NCBI GenBank assembly: GCA_934230965.1
Contig: CAKQFW010000063.1
Coordinates: forward strand, 1-10,245
Length of the DNA: 10,245 nucleotides
Direction: 5' to 3'
Source of the DNA: an uncultured Prevotella sp.
GTDB lineage: Bacteria; Bacteroidota; Bacteroidia; Bacteroidales; Bacteroidaceae
Of the stretch, positions 7,827-10,245 are shown one piece after another; the stretch's first letter is position 1; every line of letters starts with the position of its first letter. Under the pieces are notes generated by a model. It had not been told where the DNA came from, made no database searches, and was given only the letters and a program-made list of their open reading frames with translations. A program made the translations under genes and the position numbers.

Positions 7827-8667
7827 GGGCCACGGCCACACCGTCAGCGTCGTTTGAAAGGGTAACGGCGTCGGCATCGGCACGCACCTCGGGGGCAGCG
7901 TTGGCCATTGCCACGCCCATGCCAGCAAGGTGCAGCATTGACAGGTCGTTATAGCCATCGCCAAAGGCAATCATGTCGGCAGGGGTTAGGTTGATGTGTC
8001 CTAACAGTCGGCGCAACGATTGGGCCTTGTCAATGCCCTTGGGCACCAGCTCGATAAAGAATGGTGCCGAACGGTAAACGTCCATGCGGTCGGCCAACAG
8101 TTGCGACAGTTCTTGCTCGGCCTTCTCCATCTCGGCCGGATGCCCCGTCATCAACAGTTTGGTGGGGTGGGGCTCAAGATGTTCCAGCAGGTTGTCTACC
8201 TTTCGTATCGCCATTTTATTGATACGGCTTTCTTCGCCCACATATTCGTCGTGTGGCTTCTCTGTTATAATCTCGTTACCCACATAGCCTAAAAGAGCAT
8301 GACCTGTGCGCACCGCATACTGGTAGATAAGGGGTATAACCTCGTTGGGCAGGTGGCGCTCATACAGCACCTCCTGCGTTCGGCAGTCTACTATCTTTCC
8401 GCCATTATAGGCCAGTATGTAGCCTCCTGTGTGCTCAAGGTCAAGACATTGGGCCACAGGCATAATGCCATAGGTGGGACGGCCTGAAGCCAAAATAATA
8501 GTTGCACCACGGCGTTGTGCATCGGCCAGCGCTTGGCGGGTGCGTGGCGTAACCTCTTTATCGCGGTTGGTCAGCGTGCCGTCAAGGTCGAGGGCAATGA
8601 CACGAAACGATAGGGGGCGCTGCGCCTCTGCCGATGGCGTTGTGGGGGTGCAATATTCGTTGTTCAT
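7810..8667 (-). CDS. Cof-type HAD-IIB family phosphatase
   Basis: A 285-aa cytoplasmic hydrolase with all four HAD motifs: DLDGTL (27-32; nucleophile D27, acid/base D29), the Ser of LASGRP (S61), Lys in GIDKAQSL (K214) and GDGYND (236-241). The roughly 120 residues between motifs II and III form the type IIB cap. Proteins of this subfamily dephosphorylate small phosphorylated metabolites such as sugar phosphates, pyridoxal phosphate or flavin precursors; the substrate cannot be read from sequence. ATG 8667 gives the normal family length. An upstream in-frame ATG at 8745 would add 26 residues (rich in Ile and Phe) encoded in the AT-rich intergenic region and is less likely. The gene stands alone, diverges from the UpxY-like leader, and its last 17 bp overlap the nuclease gene. 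Confidence 0.92.
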   Translation of the reverse strand: MNNEYCTPTTPSAEAQRPLSFRVIALDLDGTLTNRDKEVTPRTRQALADAQRRGATIILASGRPTYGIMPVAQCLDLEHTGGYILAYNGGKIVDCRTQEVLYERHLPNEVIPLIYQYAVRTGHALLGYVGNEIITEKPHDEYVGEESRINKMAIRKVDNLLEHLEPHPTKLLMTGHPAEMEKAEQELSQLLADRMDVYRSAPFFIELVPKGIDKAQSLRRLLGHINLTPADMIAFGDGYNDLSMLHLAGMGVAMANAAPEVRADADAVTLSNDADGVAVALKKYL

Positions 8668-8714
8668 CACGTTTTTATAGTATATCTGTATAGTTGTTAT
8701 TCTGAAATCGGATG

Positions 8715-8735
8715 CAATATTCGGAAAAAATATTG
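8715..8735. repeat. Short inverted repeat upstream of the HAD gene
   Basis: CAATATT (8715-8721) and AATATTG (8729-8735) flank 7 bases. The first arm is part of TGCAATATTCG (8713-8723), which also occurs at 8649-8659 inside the start of the HAD gene. It lies where the HAD promoter or operator would be expected. No exact TAnnTTTG box was found for the HAD gene. Confidence 0.3.
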
Positions 8736-8801
8736 AATTATGCAAGCCAACTTGACCTATTCATGCTTTTTTATTGAAAAAGAAGAATTAAATCAAATAA
8801 A

Positions 8802-8834
8802 TTGATGGCGAATGAAAGAAAAACACTATCTTTG
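8802..8834 (+). promoter_or_regulatory. Bacteroidota-type promoter of the UpxY-like gene
   Basis: TATCTTTG (8827-8834) matches the -7 consensus exactly. A TTG (8802-8804) lies 22 bases upstream as a plausible -33 element. Transcription would start near 8841, about 350 nt before the antiterminator start codon. Confidence 0.6.
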
Positions 8835-8840
8835 CACATA

Positions 8841-9187
8841 CGGTGGGGTATAGGCGCTAACAACCAGCGGCGAGCCCACATCCATAGATCAAGACCCATT
8901 TCGACGGCTACCTGACGCCAACCATCAGTAGCACGTTTCTACTTGTTTGTTGTACCATCAGTATGCCCTGAGATGAAGGCTTGGCTATATATTTTTACTC
9001 TTATGAAAAAGGTCGTTGCGAGTGTGGCACTATCTTCCAAGGCGGCGATAGTCCATCAAGGTCGTGCTCATCATACGCATCGCTCAACGCTGAACGAAAA
9101 TGCTGAGATGCAGCGCGCCTTTTCAATCGACATAGAGTAGCAGAGAATTTATGACACTGGATAGTACGAATTCTTCTTCTACGGCCA
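8841..9187 (+). other. Long transcribed leader ahead of the UpxY-like gene
   Basis: About 347 bases between the predicted transcription start and the ATG at 9188. No confident gene is present. One open frame with an ATG at 9003 runs 45 codons to TAG 9138-9140 and begins MKKVVASVALSSK; a second of 21 codons runs from ATG 9151 to TGA 9214-9216, overlapping the start of the antiterminator gene in another frame. ACCATCAGTA is repeated at 8921-8930 and 8954-8963. A weak GCC/GGC stem is followed by TTTTT at 8992-8996. Known UpxY proteins act on the untranslated leader of their own operon, so a long leader here is meaningful, but the functional element is not identified. Confidence 0.5.
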
Positions 9188-10234
9188 ATGAAAGCAGACA
9201 CTTTCACACATACTGAAAGTGGGCTGCTTCGTAATGGCACACCTGTTTCTGGGGCAGAAAAACAGTCTGGCTCAGAAATAAAACTGTGTCCGTACGTCTC
9301 GTGGTGTTACCTCTTCGTGCATAACCGAAAGGTAAAGACCATTGAAGACCGACTGAAGGCCGACCATATGCCCCATTTTGTGCATAAAAGCATACGCTAT
9401 ATGCCGCGTAGCCGAAAGGGTGGAGGCGTAAAGCAAATGATGGTGCCTTCGGTAAGCGGACTTATTTTTCTTCAAGGCGAGGCCAAATCTCTTCAATCTT
9501 ATTTAGACGACAGGTTTCCTAACTACCGCCTGTGCAAAAATTGTAGCACAGGACAGGTGGCGGTGATACCCGACAGTCAGATGCAGCCCTTTATGCGCGT
9601 GGCTGAGGTCGACCCCGACCGTGTGCGCTTCTTGCTGCGCCCATTTCTCTATTACGCTAAAAATCATACTCTTATTCGTATCATGTCGGGCGATATGGCC
9701 GGACTTGAAGGCTATGTTGTGCGCATTGCTCGCGACCGCCGACTGGTGATGGAGGTGGGTGGCATGAGCATTGCCGTGTCGGGCATGCATGCCGAACAGT
9801 ATGTCGAGGTAGACAAAAACCAGGCCTCAAAAAAAGAGTGTGAACGTTACTATAAACGCCAACTAAACGACCGCCACGCCTTTATCGACCGCTATTTTCA
9901 TCAGGTGGGCTCGCTGCAAGAGGCGCAAGAACAGGCCGCCAACATCGACCTCTTGCGCACGCAGACGCTCAGCGATATGCAACAAGGAACGTTGAATATT
10001 GTCGAAGCCTTTGCTACCTACCATTTTATCATCGAAGAGATAGCCTATTATTACGCCCCCGTCTTCGATACCCTCACCCATCAATTAGCCCCCGTGCTTG
10101 AGGCGGGTCGCAAGGTGATGCAAGGCATTAATCACCTTCTCACCCTGTTGCCTGTAAACAACGACGTGCGCCTAAACCACGAAAGCGCCTACGAGGAGCT
10201 AAACACCCATTATGGATATTTGTTAGAACAATAA
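9188..10234 (+). CDS. UpxY/NusG-family transcription antiterminator with long C-terminal extension
   Basis: A 348-aa NusG paralogue. The NGN domain spans about 38-135 (starting WCYLFVHNRKVKTIEDRL, with the family-typical VPSVSGLIFLQG strand near 95). A KOW-like domain follows at about 161-208 (SGDMAGLEGYVVRI). Specialised NusG paralogues such as UpxY of Bacteroides bind RNA polymerase and stop premature termination in the leader of their own capsular polysaccharide operon. Typical members have about 170-190 residues. This one has a polar 37-residue N-terminus and about 140 further residues (209-348) that look mainly helical, with no family recognised. ATG 9188 is the only in-frame ATG before the NGN domain; there is no Shine-Dalgarno, and a hairpin covers the first codons. 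The gene ends 11 bases before the window edge, so the operon it would control cannot be seen. Confidence 0.85.
   Translation: MKADTFTHTESGLLRNGTPVSGAEKQSGSEIKLCPYVSWCYLFVHNRKVKTIEDRLKADHMPHFVHKSIRYMPRSRKGGGVKQMMVPSVSGLIFLQGEAKSLQSYLDDRFPNYRLCKNCSTGQVAVIPDSQMQPFMRVAEVDPDRVRFLLRPFLYYAKNHTLIRIMSGDMAGLEGYVVRIARDRRLVMEVGGMSIAVSGMHAEQYVEVDKNQASKKECERYYKRQLNDRHAFIDRYFHQVGSLQEAQEQAANIDLLRTQTLSDMQQGTLNIVEAFATYHFIIEEIAYYYAPVFDTLTHQLAPVLEAGRKVMQGINHLLTLLPVNNDVRLNHESAYEELNTHYGYLLEQ
9192..9229 (+). promoter_or_regulatory. Strong hairpin over the first codons of the UpxY-like gene
   Basis: CACTTTC (9199-9205) pairs with GAAAGTG (9215-9221), and AAGCAG (9192-9197) with CTGCTT (9224-9229), separated by a small A/GG internal loop; the terminal loop is 9 nt. 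The helix starts two bases after the ATG, so it could limit translation initiation or act as a pause or recruitment hairpin for the antiterminator. No T-run follows, so it is not a simple terminator. Confidence 0.5.
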
Positions 10235-10245
10235 TGGGGCACCCT

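Noticed and set aside
8668..8745. Extended N-terminus of the HAD phosphatase
   Set aside because: The extra 26 residues come from AT-rich intergenic DNA, and the start at 8667 already gives full family length.
8992..8996. Intrinsic terminator in the UpxY leader
   Set aside because: TTTTT is preceded only by a 3-bp GCC/GGC pairing, too weak to call a terminator.
8943..9140. 65-aa frame in the UpxY leader starting at TTG
   Set aside because: Composition is not protein-like, no family is recognised and the start codon is weak; only the shorter frame from ATG 9003 is mentioned, within the leader entry.
8668..9187. Invertible promoter upstream of the UpxY-like gene
   Set aside because: Phase-variable inverted repeats were looked for around the promoter at 8802-8834, but only short unrelated palindromes were found and there is no recombinase gene in the window.

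Overview
The window looks like chromosome from a Bacteroidota bacterium, most likely a Prevotella-type member of the Prevotellaceae. Support comes from -7 boxes of the TAnnTTTG type characteristic of this phylum, weak or absent Shine-Dalgarno sequences, a secreted GH20 hexosaminidase with a C-terminal PA14-like domain, a DUF3784-like small membrane protein, and a UpxY/NusG-type antiterminator. No rRNA, tRNA, insertion sequence, CRISPR array or phage gene was recognised. The genus is an inference.

Layout. Positions 1-683 hold no convincing gene. The region is AT-rich and contains a tandem array of imperfectly palindromic 22-bp repeats (421-507) and a possible promoter for a 101-aa three-helix membrane protein (684-989). 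That gene converges on an ABC-F translation-factor ATPase (1095-2729, minus), with two inverted repeats that could act as terminators between them. The 254-bp gap 2730-2983 carries divergent promoters and an inverted repeat.

From about 2979 a plus-strand cluster, possibly one operon, runs to 7826. It encodes a secreted GH20 beta-N-acetylhexosaminidase, a short ABC ATPase with degraded catalytic motifs, its probable membrane partner (distant UPF0014/FetB-like, with a very acidic tail), and a lipoprotein-type DNA/RNA non-specific endonuclease. Gaps are 39 and 45 nt, then a 17-nt overlap. The two enzymes would act at the cell surface or periplasm on amino sugars and nucleic acids. The role of the transporter-like pair is unknown. 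The nuclease overlaps the 3' end of a convergent Cof-type HAD phosphatase (7810-8667, minus) by 17 bp.

The last part (8802-10234) looks like the head of a regulated locus. A good Bacteroidota promoter is followed by about 350 nt of leader with possible short ORFs, and a strong hairpin sits over the first codons of a UpxY/NusG-like antiterminator. That protein is 348 aa, far longer than usual UpxY proteins, because of a helical C-terminal extension of about 140 residues. UpxY genes normally head capsule or exopolysaccharide operons, so such a locus may begin just beyond the window.

The best candidates for something undescribed are the extended UpxY protein with its leader, the palindromic repeat array at 421-507, and the degenerate ABC pair.
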